Assembly (NCBI RefSeq): GCF_905220365.1
Contig: NC_061135.1
Location: 4,543,501 to 4,607,500 of the forward strand
Reading direction: 5' to 3'
From: Vanessa cardui
Taxonomy: Eukaryota; Arthropoda; Insecta; Lepidoptera; Nymphalidae
DNA length: 64,000 nucleotides
The notes under the pieces were generated by a model that made no database searches, had not been told where the DNA came from, and saw nothing but the letters and a program-made list of their open reading frames with translations. The first letter of the stretch is position 1, and each line of letters starts with the position of its first letter. This document shows positions 22,122-33,115 of the stretch, piece by piece. The position numbers and the translations under genes are program-made.

Positions 22122-25100
22122 TTACTCCTTATTTTCTTCATCATCTTCATCCCAATCACTAACTAGACTCTTAATATTATCATTTTTACTTATTTCTGAT
22201 TTATCTACTACAGTACTATCATTCTCTATGCTTTCATCAGTGATTTGAGATTTTGGATCATGATCACTTATCTTAACTTCACATGTGACAAGTGTGTTAT
22301 CTTCTTGTGAATCATTATCATCCCAATCATTAAGAAGTAAGGATATTTTCTCTTTTGAGTTGGTTTGAATTTCATCACTCACTTTACTATCTTCTTGCAA
22401 TTCAGGAAGTTTAGGTAAATTTTCGTCTTGTGATGAACTTATATCTTCATCTGTGTAAGGAACTAAATCAACAGAAACTTGCTTTTCCATTTCTTGTTGA
22501 ATATTTTCAATTGATTCCTCTACCTCAGATATTTCACTGGCGTCATCGTTTTTGGCTTCTGAATTAGACTTATCTGTCTTATTTTCATTTTCAGTTAATG
22601 TTTCACTTTCATCTTCAGACCATTCAGATGCTAGATTTTCTATTTGGGCAATTGCTACTTTTGCAACAGGATTCTCTTCTAAGCTTTCAGTGATTTTAGG
22701 TAATTCTGGTTTATCAATTGTGTTGGGATTTACTCCTATATCTCTCGCAATATTTTCTATGGTTTCCTCAACTTCCATTTCATTTGTTTGTTCTTCTAAT
22801 TTCTCAGTTTCAACATTAGCTTCTTCAATCAAAGGTTCATCAGTAGATTGTTCAATTCCTATTTGCTCATCTGATGAATGTGTAATGCTATTATCAACTT
22901 CACTAATAACATTCTCATTTAAAGGTTCACTAGATACATTGGTTTCTTCTATTGTATTTTCAATGACTGTTGGGGCATCAGCAATAGAACTTTGATTTTC
23001 TGGTACTAATATTTCTTCATCGAAAACCGGACCTAGTTCACTTGGTGCCACTTGATCAGCATTCTCAGTTATGGGTTCTAGTGTATTAGTTGTTAATGGC
23101 TCCTCAATAGTGTTAATAAAGGTACTCATGGGAGCAGATTTGTCTAGGTCAGTTGATGAAATTGGCTGAATATTATTTTCAGTCAATGTCTGTTGTAGAT
23201 CATCAGTGATAATAGTGGGATGTTCAAGAGTAATTATTGAACTCGGCTGACACACAGGTACATTATTCATTTCCTCAGCAATATTGGGTAAAACATTTGA
23301 TTCATTGAAATTGTTCTCTATGGTTTGGTTTTGCGATTCAACAATTTGATTGATGTTAATAGCAACTGACTCTGATGTTGTTATTGGGACTTCAGAAAAC
23401 TCATTAATATTAGTATTGGATTCAGATTCAGGTGAAATGGTTACTGATTCTGCGACAGTCATGGCATGTAACTCTGATTCGGTGGAAGTTAGTGGTAATT
23501 TATTAATATTTGTTTGAATATTGTTTTGCCATGAATTATCTAATGCTGTATGGGCACTCACAACAGGTGTACAAGTTGTAACAGTTTCGTAATTTTGAGT
23601 TATAATGGCTGAGGATGGAACAAATTGTGCTTCAACTGCTTGTGTTGTTATAATTTGATACTGTTTATTTTGGTCTTCTACTGGATGACTATACACAACA
23701 ACTATATTTGAATTATTAGCCGCAACAGCTTCAGATACATTTATAGAAAAGTCATCTTGAATTATCATCATGTCATTAGATTGGGCATTGTCTAAGTCGA
23801 TTGTAGCAGTTTCTAATGATGAAGTGCCAGGAGCTAACACAGTTAAAGCTTTGTTAGAATCTCCATCTTCAAATATGACAGATGGGTTAGATACTAAAGC
23901 TTTATATTCTTCCTCATTTGAAACAACAATTTGTATAGGCTGATTGGCATTTGTTGGTTTTTTGACAAAAACTTTTGCATCACCACTTGCATTATGGATG
24001 TTATGATATTCCATAGAAGTTGTAGGTATGATTGATTGCATTGATTCATCTTTATTAGTGTTTACGGTATTAGTCATTATGTACTCTCCAACATTTTTTT
24101 CTTTTTTAGGGATTAATTGGAAATCTTGAACAATATATTCATTATTATCAATTAATACAATTTCCTCATTATTAACATTACTAGTTGGAGATACACAAAG
24201 CTCTTGTAAATACTCATTTCTTTTTAGTGTAGTGTTTATAGTTGATTTTGGTTTTTGTTGTTTGGGCAATGAAGAATTATTTTGTTGTTGCATTATGAAG
24301 CCTGGATTTAATATTTTGTGTTTAGGCATCGGCATTACTACACGCGGTTTTTTAGATACAACATGTATATTACCATCTGCTCTTCTTTCAATTTGATACT
24401 GCACATTATTATCATCAAATGAGTTGTCATAATTAACTGGTAATTCCACTTTGATGTAATTAGTAGATTCATTTGAATTGTGTTTTGTTTTCGGTTTTTC
24501 TTCTTCTTCTTGTATTTCTTCATCAGAGTCATCTATAAGACCGTCATTCTTAGCAGCTTCTTTGTGATTAGTTTTTAAATGAGCATACAGATTATTTTCG
24601 CGCAGGAAAATTCGAAGGCAATAAATGCATTGCAAATTATGTTTTCTATCACCATATTTACTACCACTTTTCTGGGCATGATCTAACATTAAATTAGATG
24701 TTGTAAACGCTGTTGTACTTACATTCCTTCTAAAACTCCTTACTTCTGTATGAGTCAACTTATGTTTTACCATTAATGCTTCATTAAGAGCTATGTACTT
24801 ACAATAGTTACATTTTGGGAAATTATAATGAGATGGAGGTTCCACTCCATGCTTTGTTAATTGATGGTGAACTAAGTAATTCCTTTTTTGGGATTTCAAC
24901 CCACAATATTCACATATATTCGGCACAGGCTTTTCATTGTGAATATCTACGAGATGCTTACGGAAGTTATAGTAGGAAGTAAAGTGTAAAGCTTTACCAG
25001 GTGTTCCACAAATAAGACAGATCCATGGACCCCTGATATTCTCTGCACCTAATGCTATGAGTCTCGCTGCTTCTTTAGAGTCAATGACGTCAGTTTCATA

Positions 25101-26330
25101 TGTAAAATCAGGTGTTTCATTCTTCATTTTATTGTCTTTCTCTTCATTTGAGATATTAGATGCCCGAGTTTTCTTAGGTTTATTTGGAGTGTTAAGAATC
25201 TTTAATTTAATATGCTTATTACTTTTGACTAAATGTGGGTATTTTTTAAGCACTTCACTTATTATTTTGGCGTGGTCTAAGTTTCCTGATTGTTTATTAT
25301 TTTTTGTTTCTATTGTTATATTGGAACAATCATTGTTGTCAATGATTTGATCAAAGAGTTGACTCGCATCTTTAGAATCATCCTTAACATGTAAAGATTG
25401 AAATGTGTCATTATCATCGGCAACACTATTGTCATCTATAAAGAGACTATCGTTAACTGATATTTTTTTGCATTCCACAATGTCATTATTTGATGAACCT
25501 TGCATAAATCTAGAACTTGTGCCTTCTTCAAATAACTTAATTCTTTTCGAGGTATATTGTTTCGTTGTTTCTGGATGAACCATCAGGGGTTTCGAGGTGT
25601 ATGATATGTTTGTGAAGGAATTGTCAAAAATATTATCTTCATCTAGTTCTTCTGGCAGCTCGTAGCGGGTTGGACGAGGTTCCTTCGTCAAGTGTTTATT
25701 TTTCTCAGAAAAGATAGGAAACTTTGGACTTGATGTTGCAGTTTCTTGACTACCATTTTTAGCATGCGATTCTGTACGACTTACAACATGCTGTTTCTTA
25801 GGTCTTGGTGTATCTGCATTTTCAAATGCATTTGTAAAACTACGTTTACTGGTATTGCTACTGCTGGGTGACAGTACAGCCTTTGAATGTTTAAGGTACC
25901 TTTTACCATAGAAATTGTTAGGAGCCGGCCTTGTCTGATGATTTGATTGTGATTGTTGGTTTCGGTGTGAAGCAAGAAGCTTTGTTAGAACTGGCATATT
26001 CATAACAAGAGATGTTTGATATAGCTTTTCTAGTAAATCCATTTTGAATTCCAGTTGTCCTGTATACATAAAGTTGATTATGGGAACTACAACATCGGCT
26101 TGCAGATCATCCGGCATAACCAAACAATCTTCATACATTTCGCATGTTCGCTCCAGTAATTCGAAGTATTCTGTGCAAGCACTAAGGACAAGCCTGTGCA
26201 CTTTGAGTTGTGCATTGTCTTGGAACTGGAGTGTCAAGTCGCAGTAATCGGTTCGATTGAAAAAGTGTTTAAGCCTCTGGAGGAAGTAAATTCCCCAATT
26301 GTCCACTTTCACTTGCTTTACATCAGACAT
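22122..26330 (-). CDS. Cp190: Cp190-like BTB/zinc-finger insulator protein, 1402 aa
   Basis: The orthologue of Drosophila Cp190, which bridges insulator complexes through its BTB domain and also associates with centrosomes. Residues 1 to about 125 are the BTB/POZ domain (VKVDNWGIYFLQRLKHFF, DYCDLTLQFQDNAQLKVHRL, PIINFMYTGQLEF), which closely matches the Drosophila N-terminus as I recall it. Four C2H2 fingers follow at about 435-465 (CLICGTPG...HLVDIH), 471-495 (CEYCGLKS...HQLTKH), 505-528 (CNYCKYIA...HKLTH) and 563-587 (CIYCLRIF...HLKTNH). An acidic stretch DDSDEEIQEEEE lies near 595. The last ~400 residues are rich in Glu, Asp, Ser and Thr and end in DWDEDDEENKE. An in-frame TAA at 26346-26348 supports the start. 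The CDS has no intron. Drosophila Cp190 is 1096 residues; the extra length is low-complexity linker. Confidence 0.93.
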   Translation of the reverse strand: MSDVKQVKVDNWGIYFLQRLKHFFNRTDYCDLTLQFQDNAQLKVHRLVLSACTEYFELLERTCEMYEDCLVMPDDLQADVVVPIINFMYTGQLEFKMDLLEKLYQTSLVMNMPVLTKLLASHRNQQSQSNHQTRPAPNNFYGKRYLKHSKAVLSPSSSNTSKRSFTNAFENADTPRPKKQHVVSRTESHAKNGSQETATSSPKFPIFSEKNKHLTKEPRPTRYELPEELDEDNIFDNSFTNISYTSKPLMVHPETTKQYTSKRIKLFEEGTSSRFMQGSSNNDIVECKKISVNDSLFIDDNSVADDNDTFQSLHVKDDSKDASQLFDQIIDNNDCSNITIETKNNKQSGNLDHAKIISEVLKKYPHLVKSNKHIKLKILNTPNKPKKTRASNISNEEKDNKMKNETPDFTYETDVIDSKEAARLIALGAENIRGPWICLICGTPGKALHFTSYYNFRKHLVDIHNEKPVPNICEYCGLKSQKRNYLVHHQLTKHGVEPPSHYNFPKCNYCKYIALNEALMVKHKLTHTEVRSFRRNVSTTAFTTSNLMLDHAQKSGSKYGDRKHNLQCIYCLRIFLRENNLYAHLKTNHKEAAKNDGLIDDSDEEIQEEEEKPKTKHNSNESTNYIKVELPVNYDNSFDDNNVQYQIERRADGNIHVVSKKPRVVMPMPKHKILNPGFIMQQQNNSSLPKQQKPKSTINTTLKRNEYLQELCVSPTSNVNNEEIVLIDNNEYIVQDFQLIPKKEKNVGEYIMTNTVNTNKDESMQSIIPTTSMEYHNIHNASGDAKVFVKKPTNANQPIQIVVSNEEEYKALVSNPSVIFEDGDSNKALTVLAPGTSSLETATIDLDNAQSNDMMIIQDDFSINVSEAVAANNSNIVVVYSHPVEDQNKQYQIITTQAVEAQFVPSSAIITQNYETVTTCTPVVSAHTALDNSWQNNIQTNINKLPLTSTESELHAMTVAESVTISPESESNTNINEFSEVPITTSESVAININQIVESQNQTIENNFNESNVLPNIAEEMNNVPVCQPSSIITLEHPTIITDDLQQTLTENNIQPISSTDLDKSAPMSTFINTIEEPLTTNTLEPITENADQVAPSELGPVFDEEILVPENQSSIADAPTVIENTIEETNVSSEPLNENVISEVDNSITHSSDEQIGIEQSTDEPLIEEANVETEKLEEQTNEMEVEETIENIARDIGVNPNTIDKPELPKITESLEENPVAKVAIAQIENLASEWSEDESETLTENENKTDKSNSEAKNDDASEISEVEESIENIQQEMEKQVSVDLVPYTDEDISSSQDENLPKLPELQEDSKVSDEIQTNSKEKISLLLNDWDDNDSQEDNTLVTCEVKISDHDPKSQITDESIENDSTVVDKSEISKNDNIKSLVSDWDEDDEENKE

Positions 26331-26700
26331 TTTGCCGTTTGTTCTTTAAATCATTTCGAGGTTACGATACACTGAAATTAAAAAAATATCGTTTTAACTT
26401 TGTATTTCAACTTAAAAGCATTTTTAAAGCCGTACATCTCAGAATGGATCGTTATTGTAATTGTTTATTGCCATGAGTTAAGACGGCTTAAAGTACTACA
26501 GAATTTTCATTATATTTCTACTGAATTATACTTGAATTTTGCGCCTTAAGTTTTTAGTGTTTATTTCATGAACAACTTACCAATTACACTACAAAGATAC
26601 GAACACTATGATTTCAATAACTTGCACACATCACAAAATTACTGCACCAAATTCACTTCAAGTTGACACTACAAACGCAAGATGGCGGTGTATAGCTTTT
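26331..26700 (-). promoter_or_regulatory. Cp190: Cp190 5' UTR with intron, and promoter
   Basis: On the minus strand a perfect donor G|GTAAGT sits at 26581/26580 and an acceptor AATTTCAG|TGTATCG at 26372/26371, so a 209-bp intron splits the 5' UTR 41 nt before the ATG. Upstream, AAGATGGCGG (plus 26679-26688) matches the YY1/Pho-type motif often found at TATA-less housekeeping starts. The exact start is not determined. Confidence 0.6.
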
Positions 26701-27415
26701 ACGTTTTTATGTTGGACTGACCGCTGACGCTTGGAGAATTAGTCAATATAGTGACGTTTTAAAATAATTTAAATAAAATAGCCCATTACTTCAGATCTAT
26801 TGATTGGGTTTTGAATATTTATGAAAAATATCGTATTCAATGATGATAATTTCATATTTACAATTTACACTAACATTACAGTATATTAATTGATCACTAG
26901 TGTCGCCATCTGCTCCTTCTTATGAACTTATTGATTAGCGCGCTGCTAATTTAGGACATGGAAGTGGAACTGTAGAGTGACGTTTCAAAACGGTGCTTTG
27001 CCAATCTATTAATATATTATCTATTATAGGACAATAGATGGCTCTGTTTTTTATTTTATATTCATAATTTAATTTCTAAATTAAGGTCTCTAAAAGGCTA
27101 TTTTGCGTCTTTTCTCGTGTAATATTAATATAATTTAATAGAAAGCAAAAAATTCTTGAATTGTTTTACAATCTTTAAAACTAAATAAAAATATACCACA
27201 ATTTAGGAAAAGTTACATTATTATTTATAAGCAGTAAAATTATTAAAATAAATTTAAAATCAAATAATGGCGTTATATAAATTGAAGAAATTGTTTAACT
27301 TTTTGAGTAGGTACAATATCCATATAAAGTAATTTACTAACAGTAAAGATGGTAGTGAAGATTACACAATAACTAACTGAACTTTGCCGGAGTACCTGAA
27401 ATTATAGGTAGGTAT

Positions 27416-27724
27416 CAATGATATTCTAATAAACAGATATGTTATACCCATACTAAACAAGAGAAAAAAGTGTGCCGCGCCGGGAACCGTTTATTTTACA
27501 TTTCGTTACAAGTAAAAAGGATAGCTTGATAAAAACAATAAGTAAAAGGGATAACTAGATGTTTTAATTACGCAAAACTTATTACTACATAATTATGATG
27601 TGTTATAACGTATTACTGGCATAATTATGATGAAAACGACTTAGGGCAAACGTCCCAATTAGGACGTTTTCTAGTCTTCACTTTTTGTGCGTTAATGACA
27701 TATCTGTTTACTAGAACATCATTG
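27416..27724 (-). mobile_element. hAT-like MITE (family CAATGAT), copy 2
   Basis: 309 bp with inverted repeats CAATGATATTCTAATAAACA / reverse complement CAATGATGTTCTAGTAAACA, flanked by a perfect 8-bp target duplication GTAGGTAT (27408-27415, 27725-27732). It lies in the opposite orientation to copies 1 and 3 and shares the internal AACGTCC/GGACGTT hairpin and the GCCGCGCCGGGAACCG block. Confidence 0.88.
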
Positions 27725-28239
27725 GTAGGTATCACGTCACCTCACGATACTTATACAAAATATGATTATGTTAATACCGTCTATTTAGAGTTATAACAAC
27801 TTGAAATTAACGTATATGTTTCATATATTAGGTAATAACTATGACGATTCATGTTGGTAAATCTAATAACACTACAAGATGAATCGAGTAATATATCTGC
27901 TCACGTCTACAGACCTGGTAAATTTTATTTACCGCGCCATTTTTATATATGTATTTGTATAAAATCTATCTACAATTATGGACTGTTTTTAGTTCCAGAA
28001 AAGATGAATTGTTAAATGTTAGAGAAAAATTAAATGAAATATTATAAACTGAATAAAATATGTCATTACTTATTACCCAGATTTTTTTCATACGAAATAG
28101 TTGCACTAGTGTTATTGTATTCTAGTATAAATGTAAGTATTTGCTATAGATATGCTACCGTAACAAAACAAATAACTAATGTTATTTAATGAATAAATAA
28201 TGTGGCATAATTTTCTGAACCTTCACTAAGTGCCTATAT

Positions 28240-28470
28240 TTTGCTTGGTGGTTAGAACTTTGTGCGAGCCTGTCTGTAACACCCTCTTATCGGGTATTCT
28301 ATCGCCAAACCACAATACTTAATTAGCGTTGTCATGCGGCTTGAAGGTTGAGTGAGCCAGTGAACTACATGCACAATGTTGGTGGCGCATTGACGTCGTG
28401 AAGAATGGTTAATATTTTTAGCACGCCCTATGTCTATGGACAGTGGTGATTTGCCCATCGTCGCCATTTT
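28240..28470 (-). repeat. Dispersed repeat family B, diverged
   Basis: In reverse orientation it carries the family landmarks (TTGGTGGTTAG, TTCTATCGCCAAAC, GTGAGCCAGTG, GTGGCGCATTGACGTCGTGA, ATGGTTAATATTTTT). It lacks the outermost part and is well diverged. Confidence 0.65.
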
Positions 28471-28740
28471 ATAAAAAAATAGTAAGAAGTTATATACGTA
28501 CTTATCTTTACAATTATAATTTTTACAGCATAAATTAAACGAAGAGAAATTCCTAAACGATTTTCTATACGCCTATAGGAACTTAGGAACTTGATACTTC
28601 TTTTGTGATTTTCTTGACAGAAATAATATAAATCGCAATACCTTAGGGACTGCAGTAAATTAAAAACTTCCTGTGCCCGCGACACAGTACGCGTTTACAT
28701 TTAAGAAAAAAAATTATAGTAGTCATAATTACTCTTTCTA

Positions 28741-28890
28741 TCAGTTATCTGCCAGTGAAAGTCCCGTCAAAATCGGTCCAGTCTTTCCGGAGATTACCAG
28801 AACATATAGATAAACAGACAGACAGACAAAAATTGTAAAAGATATTACATTGGTATATGTGCCGTGTATACGTAGGTACAAATGCATTGA
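28741..28890 (+). repeat. Interspersed repeat piece (LINE 3' UTR-like)
   Basis: The segment GTCAAAATCGGTCCAGTCTT followed by TTCCGGAGATTACCAGAACA, a short (ACAG) run and GTATATGTGCCGTGTATACG has the form of a widespread lepidopteran repeat. I cannot define its ends or class. Confidence 0.4.
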
Positions 28891-30004
28891 GTAAAAAAGG
28901 GCTTTTTTAATATTACAAACAGAAACTCCAATTTTATTATAGGTATGTAAATTGATATAGAAGCACGAGCGTAGGTACGATCAATTTTATATTTTTTTAA
29001 ACAGGCAACAGTAGATCCTAAGCAGTTTTCGCTAATATTAAGACGAATGGAAAAGTATAGGTAGATTTTTCTTTGTATGACTAATCAACTATAGTTTAAA
29101 TATACTGTATAATAACACGGATTTATTCTAAAAAATGGAAAGACTTAAAATTATTTTGCTGTTGTTGTGACAGCAAAAATCTACTTACGTTTTTATTTTG
29201 ATACGAACATTTTAAAACATTGAAATGTTCAATAAATTTACTGTCGAATGGATTACTTATGCATTTATTAGTTATAAAGGAAGAATTCTGTACGATTTAG
29301 GTATTCCTGTACTTTATACCTACCGTGATGTATATAAAAAATTAAAATAAAATGTGAATCGATAAATGTGACTTACACGTCATTTTCTGAAGCCAGAGTT
29401 CTCTTTTAGAATTGCTTCCGTAGGGAAATTGACGTCCAAGGCTTTGGTTTAAAAGATCACAGATAATAATTGATTATGCAAGTTAAAAAATAAATTAGTT
29501 GTAAGCACGTGCCAAGCCTTGGTCGATAGCCTTGAAGATTTTCTTTGTTTTCAGGATATCTGAGTTCTGATTTAAGCCCAACGAGTAAACATGAATAAAT
29601 ATGTTCTTATTCTTATCAGTTCGTAAATATCAGCTGTGCCGCATCAATTCACATTGGTATTGTAGAGGTACACCGTACGTAGAAATTTGATAGATAGGTA
29701 CTTACTGAGAACATGAATGTGATAGTCCAGAGTATGCGACATTGACCGCAATAATTACAAAATTTCTAGGGTACGCGTATAAAAATGGCTTATCACCGTA
29801 AGTTGATGGTCAATATTTTACGAGCGAGATATGAAGTGGATTATATACAGAGCCACACAGATAGTTTAATCGTTTCCAATAAAAAACATGAGAAATCATA
29901 TATGTATGTATCTTAATTTGTGCCAGTTTCCTAACCATAATTTTCTAAATTATGTTATACAGATTACTAGAAGTAATGGGTACTACTAGGTATGAGTTTC
30001 TGTT

Positions 30005-30314
30005 CAATGATGTTCTAGTAAACAGATATGTCATTAACGCGCAAAAAGTAAAGACTAGAAAACGTCCTAATTGGGACGTTTGCCTTTAGTCGTTTTCATC
30101 TTAAATGCCAGTAATACGTTATAATACATCATAATTATGTAGTAATACGTTTTGCGTAATTAAAAAATCTAGTTATCCCTTTTACTTATTGTTTTTATCA
30201 AGCTATCCTTTTTACTTGTAACGAAATGTAAAATAAACGGTCCCCGGCGCGGCACGCTTTTTTTTGTTGTTTAGTATTGGTATGATATGTTATATCTGTT
30301 TATTAGAATCATTG
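30005..30314 (+). mobile_element. hAT-like MITE (family CAATGAT), copy 3
   Basis: 310 bp with inverted repeats CAATGATGTTCTAGTAAACA and a matching right end. It is flanked by GTTTCTGTT / GTTTCCGTT, a near-identical 9-mer consistent with an 8-bp duplication plus a neighbouring base. The body is collinear with copy 1 (AACGTCCTAATTGGGACGTT, CGGTCCCCGGCGCGGCACGC). Confidence 0.85.
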
Positions 30315-30759
30315 GTTTCCGTTACTTAGGAAATTGTTATTCATTTTTAAATTGAAAATATTTTATTGAATTGGAAGTGTCAGTAGGATACTCTAGCTAT
30401 TATCTTAAACAAAGAGTATTCTTGAATAGGTAAGTATTGACACATCATCGTTCTTTGCAATTATTCACTGATTACAAATAGTTTACTTATATTCAAAACT
30501 AATCACCATTCAATAAATATTATTATCTCTTTAAACCAAATATAAGGCTGAATAAAGTAAACTATTTCTTTAATAAAATTTATTTTTTAGGTTATTGCTG
30601 GACGAATTTAAACCGTAGATATAAATTTCATAGAAGTACACAAATATGTCCACAATAAATAGCAAAGGAAAATCTATCCCACTTCGATCATTTATCTACG
30701 GATTTAAATCTTTTCTAAGGACAAGTTTAACTTTGCGACAGCCTCCTCGTTAATCTGGT

Positions 30760-30978
30760 TGACCATTCTGCTTCTTGACTAGACAAGAAAAGAAGTATTC
30801 GAGTGAATCCCATTTGCCAATCCCGCCCCGCCTACCTCTGGCCCCGCCTACCCTGCTGGGCGGGTTTCAGATCACGTTGATTTTCCCTCAGTGTGAACCC
30901 GACTTTACAGTGAATGTGACGGCTTTGCTTGCTGCGAGATCGAGTGATTTTGGCGTTTGGGGTCTGACAGCATAAAGG
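30760..30978 (+). promoter_or_regulatory. Candidate GC-box promoter and non-coding first exon
   Basis: A compact GC-rich island with several GC-box motifs (CCCGCCCCGCC, GGCCCCGCC, TGGGCGGG) stands out in AT-rich DNA. Downstream, CCCTCAGTGTG resembles an insect initiator (A at about 30890), with GACG near +29 as a weak DPE. The segment ends in a donor-like AAAG|GTACGT at about 30978. It could be the first exon of the plus-strand gene at 57571, with an intron of about 26.6 kb. The 66-codon open frame inside looks accidental. Confidence 0.35.
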
Positions 30979-31989
30979 TACGTAAAAAAGTTTTCAGTTT
31001 TAAAGCATTTCAATGATTATTACTACATTTATATTGTAATATTATAAAGTATTATTTCAGGTTTGTAATAATAACTACTGGTAATTTTGTTCCACTGTTT
31101 TATTTTGAAGCGTTGAAGTTAAATGAAAATATTTATCGTATATTTAAAAAAAAACATAATAATTCATTGCAGACTTAGTTGATCAGGTTATTTATTAGAC
31201 TTCTATTTTAGCAGTCCTTACAGTAATGTAACTATTTAATTAAAATTAAAAGTATTTTTATTTATTAACTTTTAAAAATACTTTTTTTCATGAGTTCCAG
31301 TTATTTAATACTCATAAAAAATGTATAATTATACTATGTAGGTTAAGACACTAATACTTTTATGTTAATATTTGAGGGCAAAAACAAAATTTTTATTTGT
31401 CATATCAGGTCACCGTAATTATTTTTTTTTTGGATCGATAACGTATAACTGATAAATAGCACAATATTTTCAAACAAAAAAATTTTTCATTAAAAAACTT
31501 TGTTTAGAAAAAACAAAGTGATTTTTTTTTTATGTCAGCTATCAAGTTGACTACGTAAGGACAATACATTAATGAATTATTGTTGTAACAAATAATGCAC
31601 ATTAAAAAATATTATTTTTTAAAAGTTTATATACTTAGTTAAAAAAATCCGAATTGTTACGTGACACTATCGCGTATATTATCTATATTTTATGTTTTCT
31701 AAATTATGATTTTAATATGGAAAAAAAGTCTGAAACTATTACGTTATCATTTTTGATAATTAATTTCCCTTCGTACATATATTGTAATGTCAAATAATGG
31801 TCAAGTTGATATTCAATAATTACGATATTTGTACGTTTATTCGGTACTTATATTAATTACTTATTAGGTAAACCATATAGAGCCTAAAAATCAACGTACC
31901 TATTCCATTTTAATTATTAGGTAAGACTTAATAAAAGTCCTTTTCTGAAAAAAAAGTATCCGTGCAATTTGCATCGGCATTATGTTTTA

Positions 31990-32140
31990 TTTTTTATTCT
32001 CAACGCCATAATGGCCGGCGGAGTTGTCGCCGAAAGAGCTGTGAAAAAGGGAGGGAAATGTACAATTAAATTATTAAGTGACAGCTGCCCGCGGGCGCGC
32101 CGCGCGCCGTGGCGGTAACACGAGCGACCGTACTCAGGTT
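31990..32140. promoter_or_regulatory. GC-rich candidate regulatory block
   Basis: CCGCGGGCGCGCCGCGCGCC-like sequence at about 32088-32109 is exceptional for this window. Beside it lies TGACAGCTGCC, a TALE-homeodomain-like TGACAG overlapping an E-box CAGCTG. There is no open frame of note. Function is inferred only from composition and motifs. Confidence 0.25.
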
Positions 32141-33081
32141 TCAATACCGTTGCAAGATTTATAGCTGTTTAGTAATTTTTTTTTAAATATAAATATGTTT
32201 CATTTACATTTTATGATATTATAAATAGTTAAATAAATACATAAACTTCTGTACTTATATAATATTTTTGTCAGTATTCCTGTTACTTTTTTATGGCCAA
32301 ACTACTATACCGCATTTGATGATTTTTTTTATGAATCTTAAGCTTTCACTTCACGGAAGGACTTTTATAATAAATAGCTTAGGGAGCTCAAGGAAACGAG
32401 AAACTTAATTGAAGTTAGATAGGGGGTCCAAGTCGGGTGGACGATTTGTTTTTTATTATTTGTTAAATAATAAACTAACTAATGCAAATTAAGCTTGACA
32501 TTTAAGAAATTAATCCTGAAGATTGGAGAAATTAAATAGGTTATTTAATAAATAAATATTTATTACGCGTTCCAAACGCGTAATTTGTGGTTATTTGTGA
32601 ATTTGGTAAAATTCATCAATTTTTGAGATAATTCGTAACGTATGCTATTATTTTTTATATTATTTATTAATCAACAAACGTTTCGGGACAATATCAACGT
32701 ATAATCATTTTACGATTTTCTAGTAAAATGTACAATGCAGACAGTTTTTGTTGCCGTAAGTAGAATGGAAAGACGACGTCAAATTGAAAGCATTTTTCAT
32801 AAAATTCTGGGAGCATTTCCCCCTCGACAACACGGCAGACTTTATTTCGTAAATTTTCAATACGCTTTCTATACTTTTTTATAACTTTCGTTTTTACATT
32901 AAATTATCTATTGTGATATTTTTATTTATACATGGGAGAATGATAATGTGTATATATGTAGAGTAGTATTCTGAAAAGGTAAACCCAATGCTTACATATA
33001 TGGATCTATTATTGTTTCTTAGAATGATTTAATGTTACAATAATAAATCTGCTGGACATTTTGATTTATATAATCTATACG

Positions 33082-33115
33082 ATCAAGATCATAGATATCC
33101 ATCTATGATCTTGAT
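33082..33115. repeat. Perfect palindrome, 15-bp arms, 4-nt loop
   Basis: ATCAAGATCATAGAT and its exact reverse complement ATCTATGATCTTGAT flank ATCC. No associated element is visible. Confidence 0.85.

Noticed and set aside
22552..22995. 147-codon plus-strand frame, and other frames within 22122-26330
   Set aside because: They are antisense or off-frame shadows of the Cp190 coding sequence.
30775..30975. 66-codon frame in the GC island
   Set aside because: A proline-rich reading of GC boxes; more likely promoter and 5' UTR.
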